NCBI GenBank assembly: GCA_016718135.1
Contig: JADKEF010000017.1
Coordinates: 1-64,000 of the forward strand
Source: Acidobacteriota bacterium
GTDB taxonomy: Bacteria > Acidobacteriota > Blastocatellia > Pyrinomonadales > Pyrinomonadaceae
Direction of reading: 5' to 3'
Length of the DNA stretch: 64,000 nucleotides
Of this stretch, positions 28,312 to 36,797 are shown one piece after another. A program made the position numbers and the translations under genes. The notes beneath the pieces were generated by a model. It was not told where the DNA came from. It did not search any database and worked only from the letters and a program-made list of their open reading frames with translations. The stretch's first letter is position 1. Every line of letters begins with the position of its first letter.

Positions 28312-28873
28312 CTATCGGGTAGGCAACCCCGCAAGAAAAGCGTTGATCTCCTGATCCGGCCGGTTTGCGACTGAATTCGACACCATCGAAACACTTGGTT
28401 CATCACTTAGTTTTCCATGAAAGACCTTGGAAAAATAGACTTTCCGGGCGGCCCGGTCAATCAGGAAAACTTCACAATCAATGGCGGTCGCCGGCATCTC
28501 ACGCGGGGGATCGTCCGTCGTTCGATAAACTCCCTTTTGCGTTGATCTGCATTCCTGTAGGACGACAGTATCTACTTCCTCTGGTGTCATTGCCTCGATG
28601 GCAGTCAATGCAGGGGCGGTTTGAGCCGGGCTCGTCACCATTGGTGGTGCCAAGCATGACTACCTTCCCTTTAATAAATGCAGTTGGTGCAAGATCCACG
28701 TTCGCAGGCTTTCTGGCCAGATCAAGCCGGGCCGCTGCGAATTTTGCCGCTCGATCTCGGTTTGCCTGGTCGACCTGCCTCGCTTCTTCTGATCTTCCAC
28801 ACGAAAAGATGCAAATAGACGCGAGCAAACCGGCTAGTAGTGAGCTGATCTTACTTACCACACGAGTCGGCAT
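28312..28873 (-). pseudogene. Small lipoprotein, frameshifted
   Basis: Starts at ATG 28873 with a signal SSLLAGLLASICIFSCGR; Cys fits a lipobox (IFSC). It continues as RKPANVDLAPTAFIKGKVVM then LGTTN, where the frame changes (about 28610-28660), and goes on as ALTAIEAMTPEEVDTVVLQE, TAIDCEVFLIDRAARKVYFS and NRPDQEINAFLAGLPTR. Restored length is about 187 residues. Its start overlaps the end of the upstream gene in its restored frame by 23 bases. Function unknown. Confidence 0.65.
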
Positions 28874-29827
28874 ACGCAGATCCAATTTCGAAACTTTCAA
28901 AACTGTTGGTGAAAAACAGCTCGGTTCGAGCACCGGAACCTCCAGTCAGTCCCGCTGCACAATCGATCGATCTATCCTGAACGCTATTACAAGTCTCAGA
29001 CTTGCAGCAGATTCCGGCGCACATCATACAGCCCGAGGCCGCACATTCTCTCCTTCGTTTACTTCCAAAGAGATTCCATCCCTCATCTTCTGCGGTTGGT
29101 GTAGGAGTACAGCCCGTCCCGCACCGCTTTGTCGTTCCCGCTTTGAACCTGCACCCGAGTCTTGCCCCGATGCCCTTCCCAAATAGTCCGCTGACCCCAA
29201 AGGCGCTTGCCGCATTGTCCGGCCCCGATCCGGGAAGAGTCTCGACGGATCCAACTCCCGGATCTGGTTGATCGCCATTGTGTAGAGAGCAAATGAGAAT
29301 TCGTCGACATGACTTTCAGGGATCGAGAATGCCTGATTTCCGTTCGGTGCAAAAGTCTCGGTTAACAGTCGCTGACCGGCCCACATCTCGGCTGTAAGAT
29401 TCGCTTGACTCTTACCGTAGAATGTTATGTACAGATTCTGTTCCGGCTTCGCTCCGTCGATATTTATCACGGCGACCTCATCCGGCTTAATGATCAGGTA
29501 AGAGATCTCGCGGCGTTGACCGTCAATCGTTACAGAATACCGATAACCCTCGGACCTAAGCCTGTCAACTTTTGAGACTCTTACCTGCCGGGACCTTCCA
29601 AGGGCGTCAGTGATTGACCGGCTAAAGGTCGTACCGACCGATCTAACGATATTGGTATCAGCAAGACAGTTTTTCTTCGTTGCCTTGTCGCCGCGCACCA
29701 CACAATCCCGGACGGAGGCCGATCCGGTTGCGATATCGCGAGGTGATTTGACGGTCGATTGTTGGGCTGCGGCTTGCGAAACGAAGATCGCTGATAAGAT
29801 CAAAACTCCAAATGACATTTTTTTCAT
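28851..29827 (-). pseudogene. Secreted protein with Cys-rich C-terminus, probably frameshifted
   Basis: Signal peptide MKKMSFGVLILSAIFVSQAA. Beta-rich middle part (VVRGDKATKKNCLAD, YRYSVTIDGQRREISYLIIK, IDGAKPEQNLYITFYGK). In the frame of the start the protein would end at 29024 with a basic, low-quality tail. Shifting frame at 29225-29290 gives a convincing tail instead: NAASAFGVSGLFGKGIG, CGTGCTPTPTAEDEG, ECAASGCMMCAGICCKSETC and FFTNSFESFEIGSAYADSC with stop at 28851. That tail has eleven or more cysteines. Confidence 0.65.
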
Positions 29828-30145
29828 TTTTCTTGCTCCTTAAATCGATTTAGCTCCTTTCTCTTTTGCAAAGAAACGTACATTTCCGGCCACGTCGCTT
29901 GACTCGTATGGACGCCGGTTGAACCCGTTCGATACTTTTTTGCTTCCACACGACGGCCCCGGGTTCATAGCCTCGTTAGAAAACAGCTTGAAATTCTCTT
30001 TCACCCAAATCCCTTTTTGCTATAGAATCAAAAAACAAATAACTTTCAGCGGAGTATTGTTGTTTTTGCGAAGATTAGTGGGCCATCTCAATAAAGTCTT
30101 CAAAGAACCGCTCAAAAGATTCTCAAAGAAATTCTCAAAGGCACT
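29828..30145. other. Divergent intergenic region
   Basis: Carries the upstream regions of the minus-strand secreted protein and the plus-strand CadC-like gene. A purine-rich ribosome-binding site (AGGAGC on the minus strand, near 29836) serves the former. TATAGA near 30021 could be a -10 for the latter. Repeated CTCAAAG words occur at 30107-30142. No gene seen. Confidence 0.5.
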
Positions 30146-32284
30146 ATGTCTAGTTCAGACAATGGTTTACATAGTTTCGACGGTTTTCAATTCGACCCGC
30201 GTCGGCGCGAATTGAAGCGTGGGGACGAGAGCTTCCTTGTTTCGCGCAAGGCCGCAGCTCTCTTGGAGTTGCTAATTTTAAGGCAGGGCCAATTTGTCTC
30301 CAAGGACGAGATATTTGAGAAAGTTTGGCCTGACACCTTCGTTGAAGACGGCGTCCTGACACAGAATATCTATTCGCTGAGAAAGCTCCTCGGGACACGC
30401 GAATCGGGAGAGCAGATAATTGAGAATAAAACTCGATTAGGTTACCGCTTCAATTCCACCGTTACGAAGGTCGAAGAAAGTCCTGCCGAACATCTGACCA
30501 TGCCGAAGATGAAGGGCCGTCTGGGAAAGAGAGTGATGATAGGATCTGCCATTTTTGCTGCGATCCTGGCGATTTCGGGCTATGCTCTTTACAGCCGCTA
30601 CGTGACAGCCACCGCGCCTGCTAAGCCTGTTTCACTGCTATTCCGTCCGGTGACAAGCACCGGCGACATAACGAGTCCGGCCATATCTCCGGATGGTGAT
30701 TTCGCCGCATTTGCTCGTGACAAGTCCCTCTTCCTTAAGGACATCAAATCCAATAAAGAGATCAAGCTCGATATTCCCGGCGTTCCGGCGTTCTCGTCGG
30801 TGCAGTTTTCTGCCGACGGGGGTTCGCTGCTGTTTCGCCCGCAGATGGTGATGCGTACGGACGCAAACATACTCGCAACCTCGCGTTTGGGTGGCGAAGT
30901 GCGGCTTGTAGCGGAGAAAACATGGGGTAGCTTTGGGATCTCGAGCGACGGGACAAAGGTCGCGTTTGGCAGGAATCACCCTACCGAAACTGCTCAGACC
31001 CTGGTCATTAAGAATATGACCACGGGGGAAGAATCGACTGTCGCTCGAATTCAATTCCCGGAGATCTTCCTTCACAATTGCTCACCCGTCTGGTCTCCTG
31101 ATGATAAGACGATAGCGTTTGTCGCCCAAAATTACATGGCTCGCCAGACAGCTCTTTACCTTGTGAATATTGAGTCGGGAGCAAAGACCGAGGTAAAGGC
31201 TGCAAATCTAAAACAATTCGAGCAGATAGGATTCATGCAGGACGGCAAGACGTTGATCGCTTCGGCGAGCGAGGGCGGCCGTTTTTATCATCTCTGGAAG
31301 ATAACACCCGGCCAGCCCGAAGCCCTTAGGCTCACTAACGGCTTGACGAATTTTGGTGAGATCTCATTTGCAAGAAATGGGACCGTGCTCGCCCTGCAGA
31401 CCACCGAAAGCCCAAGCATTTTTATCGCCGACGCCAAAGATCTTAATAAGCAGCACCCGCTCACAACCGGCCGTTCGGATTTCGCCGGTCAAACAGGCCT
31501 CGAATGGATCGACGAGGACGAACTGCTGTATTCGGCATATTCGGCTGAGAATCCGATGTCCAATCTGTTCCGTTCTCGAATATCGACACAGCAAACCAAG
31601 GCCTTGACCTCGAATCGTGAATTTCACAGCGATGCCCCGACATCCGCTGCAGACGGCCGAGACATATTCTTCACCTCGAGTGAAACGCCATTTCTAAATC
31701 TTCGACGCATCGATGCCGAGGGCGGTGCAAAGCAAACGGTGACCAACGGCACGGATGGCTATCGGATCTTTTCACAGATAACGCCGGACGGACGATATCT
31801 ATATTACATATTCCGCAGCCTCGGCGGAGGTGATGTGATCCGCCGCGATCTCGCGGACAATTCAGAAGTGGTCGTTGTATCGCGAACGGTCGCAAATCCG
31901 GTCGGAAAGCTCTCGCTCTCACCCGACGGAACTCGCGTTGCATTTATTAATTGGGGCGATACCGTCCGCACTGAGAACGACGAAGCCACCTTCCGACTCG
32001 GCGTCGCATCAGTGACCGACCCCAAGGATCTGCAGTTTTTCGACGTAAAGCTGCTGATCGCGGCTCTGCAGATGTCACCGGATAATTTGGCGTTGGACTA
32101 TCCCAGTTTCGACGGCAATACTTCTCTGCTCCTGCGACAACCTTTAACTGGGGGTCCGCCAAAAGAACTGCTTCGGATCCCAGGGCGCAGGCTCTACAAC
32201 TTCGCCTGGTCGAAACAGGGGAAACAACTCGCACTTTCGCACGGTGTACAACAACGTGACGCTGTTCTTCTATCCGGATTTTGA
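30146..32284 (+). CDS. CadC-like transmembrane regulator: winged helix plus TolB-type propeller
   Basis: 712 residues. Residues about 8-105 form an OmpR/PhoB-type winged helix (LVSRKAAALLELLILRQGQF, SKDEIFEKVWPDTFVEDGVL, TQNIYSLRKLLG, TRLGYRF). One membrane helix at about 131-150 (VMIGSAIFAAILAISGYALY). The outer part is a WD40/TolB-like propeller (TSPAISPDGDFAAFARD, CSPVWSPDDKTIAFVAQ, VGKLSLSPDGTRVAFINW, LALSHGVQQRD). This architecture is abundant in acidobacteria and presumably senses an envelope signal and regulates transcription directly; the target is unknown. Confidence 0.9.
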   Translation: MSSSDNGLHSFDGFQFDPRRRELKRGDESFLVSRKAAALLELLILRQGQFVSKDEIFEKVWPDTFVEDGVLTQNIYSLRKLLGTRESGEQIIENKTRLGYRFNSTVTKVEESPAEHLTMPKMKGRLGKRVMIGSAIFAAILAISGYALYSRYVTATAPAKPVSLLFRPVTSTGDITSPAISPDGDFAAFARDKSLFLKDIKSNKEIKLDIPGVPAFSSVQFSADGGSLLFRPQMVMRTDANILATSRLGGEVRLVAEKTWGSFGISSDGTKVAFGRNHPTETAQTLVIKNMTTGEESTVARIQFPEIFLHNCSPVWSPDDKTIAFVAQNYMARQTALYLVNIESGAKTEVKAANLKQFEQIGFMQDGKTLIASASEGGRFYHLWKITPGQPEALRLTNGLTNFGEISFARNGTVLALQTTESPSIFIADAKDLNKQHPLTTGRSDFAGQTGLEWIDEDELLYSAYSAENPMSNLFRSRISTQQTKALTSNREFHSDAPTSAADGRDIFFTSSETPFLNLRRIDAEGGAKQTVTNGTDGYRIFSQITPDGRYLYYIFRSLGGGDVIRRDLADNSEVVVVSRTVANPVGKLSLSPDGTRVAFINWGDTVRTENDEATFRLGVASVTDPKDLQFFDVKLLIAALQMSPDNLALDYPSFDGNTSLLLRQPLTGGPPKELLRIPGRRLYNFAWSKQGKQLALSHGVQQRDAVLLSGF

Positions 32285-32330
32285 CCCTCAAACACTCGTT
32301 TTCGAAACAAAATACACCTTTTTCTCGGCA

Positions 32331-32490
32331 CTAAGAAATTTATTTTTATTTTTTTCCTGCCACCTCGCGGACGCTGTGCAAGGTGTGAAAAATGGCACGA
32401 TCTCCGTTAACATTGTGTTCACACGACTTGCCGGATTTTCCACATTTCGGTCCACAGTTTATCCACATGGTTTTCCACAAGATATGCACA
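32331..32490. other. DnaA-box-like cluster next to an AT-rich stretch (candidate origin-like site)
   Basis: TTTTCCACA at 32436-32444, TTATCCACA (perfect consensus) at 32459-32467 and TTTTCCACA at 32471-32479, all in the same direction, with weaker GGTCCACAG (32449) and ATATGCACA (32482). About 80 bases upstream lies an almost pure A/T run (32338-32356). No dnaA, dnaN or parAB gene is nearby, so this may be a DnaA-regulated site rather than the chromosomal origin. Confidence 0.5.
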
Positions 32491-32532
32491 GAGTGCCCGT
32501 GTTTATTGGACAATAGTTAAAGTACTTTCTAC

Positions 32533-32560
32533 TTGACATTAAAAATAATGGGTGTAATCT
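32533..32560 (+). promoter_or_regulatory. Promoter of the candidate structured RNA
   Basis: TTGACA at 32533-32538 and TAATCT at 32555-32560 with a 16-base spacer. Transcription would start near 32567, and no convincing coding frame follows. Confidence 0.7.
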
Positions 32561-32566
32561 TGGTTA

Positions 32567-33078
32567 CATAGTCGAGATTGCTTACGGGCAACTTGACCGG
32601 CACCGAGAGGTGGAACGAACGTGGTGACGCGATCGTTCGAGGGCAGAAGGAGCGGAAAGCCGCTGCCTGGTACGCTCGGAGTCGAAGCCGAAAGGCTTGC
32701 TAGGGAGGATCGAAAGGTCATCCCGAGTTGCTTGGATAAAAACGAGCAACGCTCTTTGGAAATGATCAGCCAGATGAGTGCTACGCCGCTTGAGTCTTCG
32801 GACACAAGCCTCGTTGCCGGGAACGTAACCGGCGGTGGAGGAAAAGCCACCACAAAAAAACCTAACGGCATCGTACCCTCGGGTACAACAAGGTGAATTT
32901 ATTCAAATTGGATGCTGACCGGAGGCATGCTCCCCGCAGAGCGTCGTCGGGATACAAAATCGGTGGTTCGAACGTGTACATGCGAGAGCCACCAACCCTT
33001 TGAAGAAAGGCTTCGGCCGATCAGAAAAGAAAACTTAAGCGTCGATAGCTAGCAATAGTGGTCGACGCTTTTGTTTTT
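32567..33078 (+). ncRNA. Candidate large structured non-coding RNA, about 510 nt
   Basis: Bounded by a good promoter and a strong terminator. In between runs a series of hairpins, many with stable tetraloops: AGCGG-AAAG-CCGCT (32651-32664), AAGCC-GAAA-GGCTT (32685-32698), GATC-GAAA-GGTC inside GGG/CCC (32703-32724), GTTGCT/AGCAAC (32727-32750), GCTTG-A-GTC-TTCG-GAC-A-CAAGC (32788-32809), GCCGG/CCGGC (32816-32833), GGTGG/CCACC (32834-32851), GTACC-CTCG-GGTAC (32873-32886), and GGTGG/CCACC again near 32963-32993. The only plus-strand frame of note (GTG 32621 to 32896) has no recognisable protein features and crosses these stems. I could not match it to RNase P, tmRNA, 6S, SRP RNA or a group I/II intron core. 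Confidence 0.7.
33037..33078 (+). terminator. Rho-independent terminator of the candidate RNA
   Basis: AAGCGTCGA (33037-33045) pairs perfectly with TCGACGCTT (33062-33070) and is followed by TTGTTTTT. Confidence 0.8.
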
Positions 33079-33483
33079 GCGAGCTTAGCGGCGATATCGG
33101 CGGAATGCTACATTATCGGCGAATAGTGACGTTACCGGCATTAGCGGCGGATTGGTATATACGTGGCGAACTTTCGATGCTATGTTGGCGATATGAAGAC
33201 GAATTGCCCACACCACCCAACACCTTCGCAACGCCCGCTTGAGTTCAAACTTCCATCCTTCGCCGAAGACGAAAAGCTAGCCTTCGTCGACAGCGTTTGC
33301 AGGACCTTGATGAAAAGCCGATTCGGCGACGGAGCAATGTACACGAGCAATCCCCGTTTCGAAGGCACATCTGCCAAGCCGTGCGACTATCTCGGTCTGT
33401 TGGAAGAAGAGAGTTTTGGTTGGCACGAAGCGGCGACGTTTCTGGGACGAACAATTCTGGGACGTGCATTGTCGGGCGACCTG

Positions 33484-33511
33484 TTGCAGAAGCCCGCACG
33501 AAGTAAGGGCA
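33484..33511 (+). repeat. REP-like element, single copy
   Basis: TTGCAGAAGCCCGCACGAAG then TAAGGGCA. The same 28-base sequence with two substitutions occurs at 52406, and in inverted orientation with a few changes at 52498-52522. Confidence 0.8.
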
Positions 33512-33600
33512 TCCCGTTCATCGACGAGCAACCTGACCAACACCTCTCAACACTATCCCCAGCAAACCTGGGACGCGGCTCACCGACATTTCTGGGACGT

Positions 33601-33697
33601 TCTTCTTCGCGTTTTCTTTGCGTTCCTTAGCGAGCTTTGCGTGAAAGATCCGGAATCTCACGCAAAGCTCGCAAAGAACGCAAAGAAGACGCAAAAA
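33601..33697. repeat. TTTGCG-type inverted repeat hairpin
   Basis: Left arm (TTTGCGTTCCTTAGCGAGCT and TTGCGTGA, to 33644) is complementary to right arm (TCACGCAAAGCTCGCAAAGA and ACGCAAAGAAG, from 33658) with a 13-base loop. The element is bracketed by copies of CTGGGACGT. Confidence 0.85.
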
Positions 33698-33813
33698 AAT
33701 CCTGGGACGTGCGACCGACGCACCCGACGACGATCTAGATCTTTGAAAACTATACCTTCTGGGACGTACGTTTGCTTATTCAACCGACGCCGACCTACAC
33801 TTAAGAGTTAAAT

Positions 33814-34830
33814 ATGTTTCTCGACAGAGTAAAAATCAGGATCAAAGCAGGTGATGGCGGTAACGGTGTCACGGCGTTTCGGCGTGAGAAGTTCATTCCG
33901 CGGGGCGGCCCGTCGGGTGGCGATGGTGGTGTCGGCGGCAGCGTTTGGATGGAGGCGTCAGAGGGACTGAACACTCTCTTGCACCTGCGGTACAATCCCG
34001 AACACAAGGCGGAACGCGGCCGACATGGCGAAGGTTCTAACCGTTACGGCAAGGACGGCGAAGATGCGATCGTCAGGGTTCCGGTCGGCACACAGGTATT
34101 CGATCCGGAAACGAATGAGCTGCTGTTCGATTTCACCGAGCCCGGCCAACGGTATCTCGCGGCGAAAGGCGGCAAGGGCGGTTGGGGCAATTCGCATTTT
34201 GCGACGCCAACCCGACAGGCTCCAAAATACCACTACGACGGGCGTCCCGGCGAAGAGAGAGAGCTGCAGCTCGAGCTAAAACTGATCGCCGATGTTGGCC
34301 TCGTTGGATTTCCAAATGCGGGTAAATCGACATTGATCTCTGTGATCTCGGCTGCCAAACCAAAGATCGCCGACTACCCGTTCACGACACTCGAACCAAA
34401 TCTCGGCGTCGTTGATATGGGCGACTTCCGAACATTCGTCGTCGCCGACATTCCGGGGCTGATCGAGGGTGCGTCAGACGGGGCAGGCCTTGGACACCGA
34501 TTTCTCCGACACGTCGAGCGAACAAAACTGATCCTTCACCTCGTCGATGTCTCGTCCCTCTCCGGCCGCGATCCGGTCTCGGATTACGAGATCATCAACC
34601 TCGAGTTAAAAAAATACGACCCAAATCTCGCCGCCCGACCGCAGATCGTGGTGGCGACAAAGATCGACGCTCTCGACGAACCGGAAAGACTCGAAAGTCT
34701 GCGGAAACGTGCCAAAAAAGACAAGGCACAATTTTTCGCTATCTCCGCAGTCGCGAACCTTGGTGTCAAAGACCTGGTCGATGCCGTCTCTCGCGACCTG
34801 ACCGACCTGGCGAACATCGACAAAGAATAG
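33814..34830 (+). CDS. obg: GTPase Obg/CgtA
   Basis: 338 residues. Glycine-rich Obg fold at the N-terminus (KAGDGGNGVTAFRREKFIPR, GGPSGGDGGVGGSVW, AKGGKGGWGNSHFATPTRQA), then the G domain: GFPNAGKSTL (G1), DYPFTTLEPNLG (G2), VADIPGLIEGASDGAGLGH (G3), ATKID (G4), ISA (G5). No C-terminal OCT extension. It functions in late assembly of the 50S subunit. First gene of a tight plus-strand run to 37,520. Confidence 0.97.
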   Translation: MFLDRVKIRIKAGDGGNGVTAFRREKFIPRGGPSGGDGGVGGSVWMEASEGLNTLLHLRYNPEHKAERGRHGEGSNRYGKDGEDAIVRVPVGTQVFDPETNELLFDFTEPGQRYLAAKGGKGGWGNSHFATPTRQAPKYHYDGRPGEERELQLELKLIADVGLVGFPNAGKSTLISVISAAKPKIADYPFTTLEPNLGVVDMGDFRTFVVADIPGLIEGASDGAGLGHRFLRHVERTKLILHLVDVSSLSGRDPVSDYEIINLELKKYDPNLAARPQIVVATKIDALDEPERLESLRKRAKKDKAQFFAISAVANLGVKDLVDAVSRDLTDLANIDKE

Positions 34831-34833
34831 GGT

Positions 34834-35481
34834 ATGCGAAAGAAGATCGCATTTTATGGAGGTTCGTTCGACCATGTGCATCGAGGGCACTTGGCCATCG
34901 GCGACGCTCTTCTGAGTCAATTCGGTCTCGCTGAGTTCGTCTTCATCCCGGCTTTTCACGCTCCGCATAAGCGACGGACGAAACCGACTTCGGCCTACGA
35001 CCGTTATGCGATGCTTTGTTTGGCTACTCAGGGACGTGAAGATATTTCGGTTTCGCGGATGGAGTTCGACATGCCGGAGCGACCCTTTTCGATCGAGACT
35101 CTGGGACGTCTGAATGAGATATATCCTAACGATCAGATCTTTTTCGTAATGGGTGCGGATTCGTGGATGGATATCAGGACGTGGCGGGAGTGGGAAAAAG
35201 TCCTCTCCGTAAGCGACCACATTGTGGTCACGCGGCCCGGATATGAGATCGGGTTTGATCATGTGACAGACGAGATCCGCCAGCGGATCGTCGATCTGCG
35301 AGGTGGCGTGAGGCCGAATACCGAAAGCTACGTTAACCACATCTTCATCACCGATGCTGTCTCGATGGACATTTCGGCGACGGAGATACGATACAAAATA
35401 AGAAACAATGACCCCGCCTGGCGCGACGATGTGCCCGGCGAGGTTGCAAAATACATCGAAAAATATCAGATTTATAAGTAA
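34834..35481 (+). CDS. nadD: Nicotinate-nucleotide adenylyltransferase
   Basis: 215 residues. Nucleotidyltransferase motif GGSFDHVHRGHL (the usual Pro after FD is His here), FIPAFHAPHKR, FVMGADSW and the C-terminal ISATEIRYKIRN. Makes deamido-NAD from nicotinate mononucleotide and ATP. Starts 3 bp after obg and its TAA overlaps the rsfS ATG by one base, a common obg-nadD-rsfS-rlmH order. Confidence 0.95.
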   Translation: MRKKIAFYGGSFDHVHRGHLAIGDALLSQFGLAEFVFIPAFHAPHKRRTKPTSAYDRYAMLCLATQGREDISVSRMEFDMPERPFSIETLGRLNEIYPNDQIFFVMGADSWMDIRTWREWEKVLSVSDHIVVTRPGYEIGFDHVTDEIRQRIVDLRGGVRPNTESYVNHIFITDAVSMDISATEIRYKIRNNDPAWRDDVPGEVAKYIEKYQIYK

Positions 35482-35909
35482 TGGAAGAAACACAGGAACG
35501 GTCCTTAAACCGTGAGACAGTCAAAATAGACATCGCCGAGCCGCCCACGCCTTTCGCCGAACTCGACCCCGAAGTACAACTCGCCATCAAATGTGCCGCC
35601 GACAAAAAGGCGTTTGATGTGGTTGTGCTAGACCTGCGCAGCATCGCGAGCTTTACCGAGTTTTTCATCATCGCGAGCGGTTCAAATCAGAGACAGGTTC
35701 AGGCGATCTCAGACGAGATCAACGAACAGCTCAAAAAGCAGCTCAATTCCCGGCCCGTTCGGATCGAGGGCTACAACTCAGCCGACTGGATCCTGCTCGA
35801 CTACGGCGATTTTGTCGTGCACATCTTCAACGGCGAATCACGCGAATTCTACGACCTCGCCCGTCTCTGGCTCGATGCCCGTCGCGTCGTGCTGCCGGAA
35901 GACTTGTAA
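35481..35909 (+). CDS. rsfS: Ribosome silencing factor RsfS
   Basis: 142 residues; core DVVVLDLRSIASFTEFFIIA, SNQRQVQAISDEI, EGYNSADWILLDYGDFVVHI and REFYDLARLWLDA are the RsfS/DUF143 signatures. It binds uL14 and prevents subunit joining under starvation. A 25-residue charged N-terminal extension precedes the core. Confidence 0.95.
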   Translation: MEETQERSLNRETVKIDIAEPPTPFAELDPEVQLAIKCAADKKAFDVVVLDLRSIASFTEFFIIASGSNQRQVQAISDEINEQLKKQLNSRPVRIEGYNSADWILLDYGDFVVHIFNGESREFYDLARLWLDARRVVLPEDL

Positions 35910-35986
35910 GCGGCAATTGCACAGTTGCAGTGGCAGCAAAATGCAAGTAATATCTGCTGCTTCCGCATCTGCCGCTGCTACTGACC

Positions 35987-36439
35987 ATGAAATTTCGCTT
36001 CGTTTGGGTTGGAAAGACCAAAGATAAAAGCTGGCTTGCGCTGCAGGATGAATACCTGCGACGGCTTTCGCATTTTGTTAATTGCGAAATAGTCGAGGTG
36101 CGTGACGCACCGCCGCATGAGGGCAAGGAAATCGAAGGCAACCGTATCCTTGAAAAACTGAATCAAAGCTCCTTTGTCTGTCTTCTCGATGTTGAGGGCA
36201 AAGCGATCTCGTCACACGGCGTGGCAAAAGAGATCGAGAAATGGCAGAACGCGGGGACGAAAGAGATCGCGTTTGTAATTGGTGGAGCAGATGGAGTATC
36301 TGCCAAGGTTGCCGAAAGAGCTAACTTTAGGTTATCCTTATCGTTTCTCACATTTACGCACGAGATGGCTCGTGTCGTCTTGTTAGAGCAGTTATACCGA
36401 GCGTTTACGATCATAAAAGGTTTTCCGTACCAGAAATGA
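35987..36439 (+). CDS. rlmH: 23S rRNA pseudouridine-1915 N3-methyltransferase
   Basis: 150 residues. SPOUT-fold family signatures: MKFRFVWVGKTKD, CLLDVEGKAISSHGVAKEIE, IAFVIGGADGVSAKVAERAN, LSFLTFTHEMARVVLLEQLY and the C-terminal YRAFTIIKGFPYQK. Its stop overlaps the next start as ATGA. Confidence 0.97.
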   Translation: MKFRFVWVGKTKDKSWLALQDEYLRRLSHFVNCEIVEVRDAPPHEGKEIEGNRILEKLNQSSFVCLLDVEGKAISSHGVAKEIEKWQNAGTKEIAFVIGGADGVSAKVAERANFRLSLSFLTFTHEMARVVLLEQLYRAFTIIKGFPYQK

Positions 36440-36789
36440 ATAAGACCCAAATAAAGGAGATCAAAGAAAAGCTTATCGTCGAGCGCGATGCTTTGATCGA
36501 AAAATTAAAAGGCAGCGATCTATCGATCGACGATGCGGAGACTCCGGATCCGGTCGATCTCGCGGTTCGAAACTATTCTAAGAATGTGCAGCTTGCCGTT
36601 TCGGAAAATGAAAGCAAGCAGCTCGTCCTTATCGACGAGGCTCTTCTCAGGATAGAAGACGAAGAGTTTGGGACGTGTCTCAACTGTGAGAAAGAGATCA
36701 ACCCAAAACGGCTTGCCGCCATTCCTTGGGCAAGATTTTGCCTCGATTGCCAATCGCTTCAAGAGCAAGGACTGCTTGACGAGGATTAG
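36436..36789 (+). CDS. TraR/DksA-type zinc finger protein
   Basis: 117 residues: an N-terminal coiled coil (KTQIKEIKEKLIVERDALIE) and one C4 zinc finger (CLNCEKEINPKRLAAIPWAR then FCLDC). Family members bind RNA polymerase through its secondary channel or are of unknown use. The coupling to rlmH (4-bp overlap) places it in the ribosome-maturation operon. Confidence 0.9.
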   Translation: MNKTQIKEIKEKLIVERDALIEKLKGSDLSIDDAETPDPVDLAVRNYSKNVQLAVSENESKQLVLIDEALLRIEDEEFGTCLNCEKEINPKRLAAIPWARFCLDCQSLQEQGLLDED

Positions 36790-36797
36790 TCTGCTTC

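Larger units (their letters stand above)
33441..33767 (+). repeat. Six copies of the word (T/C)CTGGGACG(T)
   Basis: Copies at 33441-33449, 33456-33465, 33567-33575, 33591-33600, 33701-33710 and 33758-33767, all on the plus strand. Spacings are 15, 111, 24, 110 and 57. Two of the intervals are about 110 bp; one contains the REP element and the other the TTTGCG hairpin, so the words flank the inserted elements like direct repeats. Confidence 0.8.
33079..33813. other. Repeat-rich intergenic block upstream of obg
   Basis: No convincing gene. A plus-strand frame at 33163-33630 (from GTG or ATG 33193) exists, but its second half is encoded by repeats (FLGRTILGR, LGRGSPTFLGR come from the TCTGGGACG word). 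The block contains the six TCTGGGACG words, one REP element and one large hairpin, listed separately. 33079-33160 also has several CGGCG-containing words of unknown meaning. Confidence 0.6.

Noticed and set aside
32621..32896. 91-codon plus-strand frame inside the candidate RNA
   Set aside because: GTG start, no domain, unusual composition, and it crosses several perfect stems; more likely an accidental frame in structured RNA.
32567..33078. Candidate RNA considered as RNase P RNA or tmRNA
   Set aside because: No P4 motif pair of RNase P, and no tRNA-like ends or tag frame with the usual ALAA end could be found.
33163..33630. 155-codon plus-strand frame upstream of obg
   Set aside because: Its second half is encoded by REP and TCTGGGACG repeats and its first half matches no family I know.
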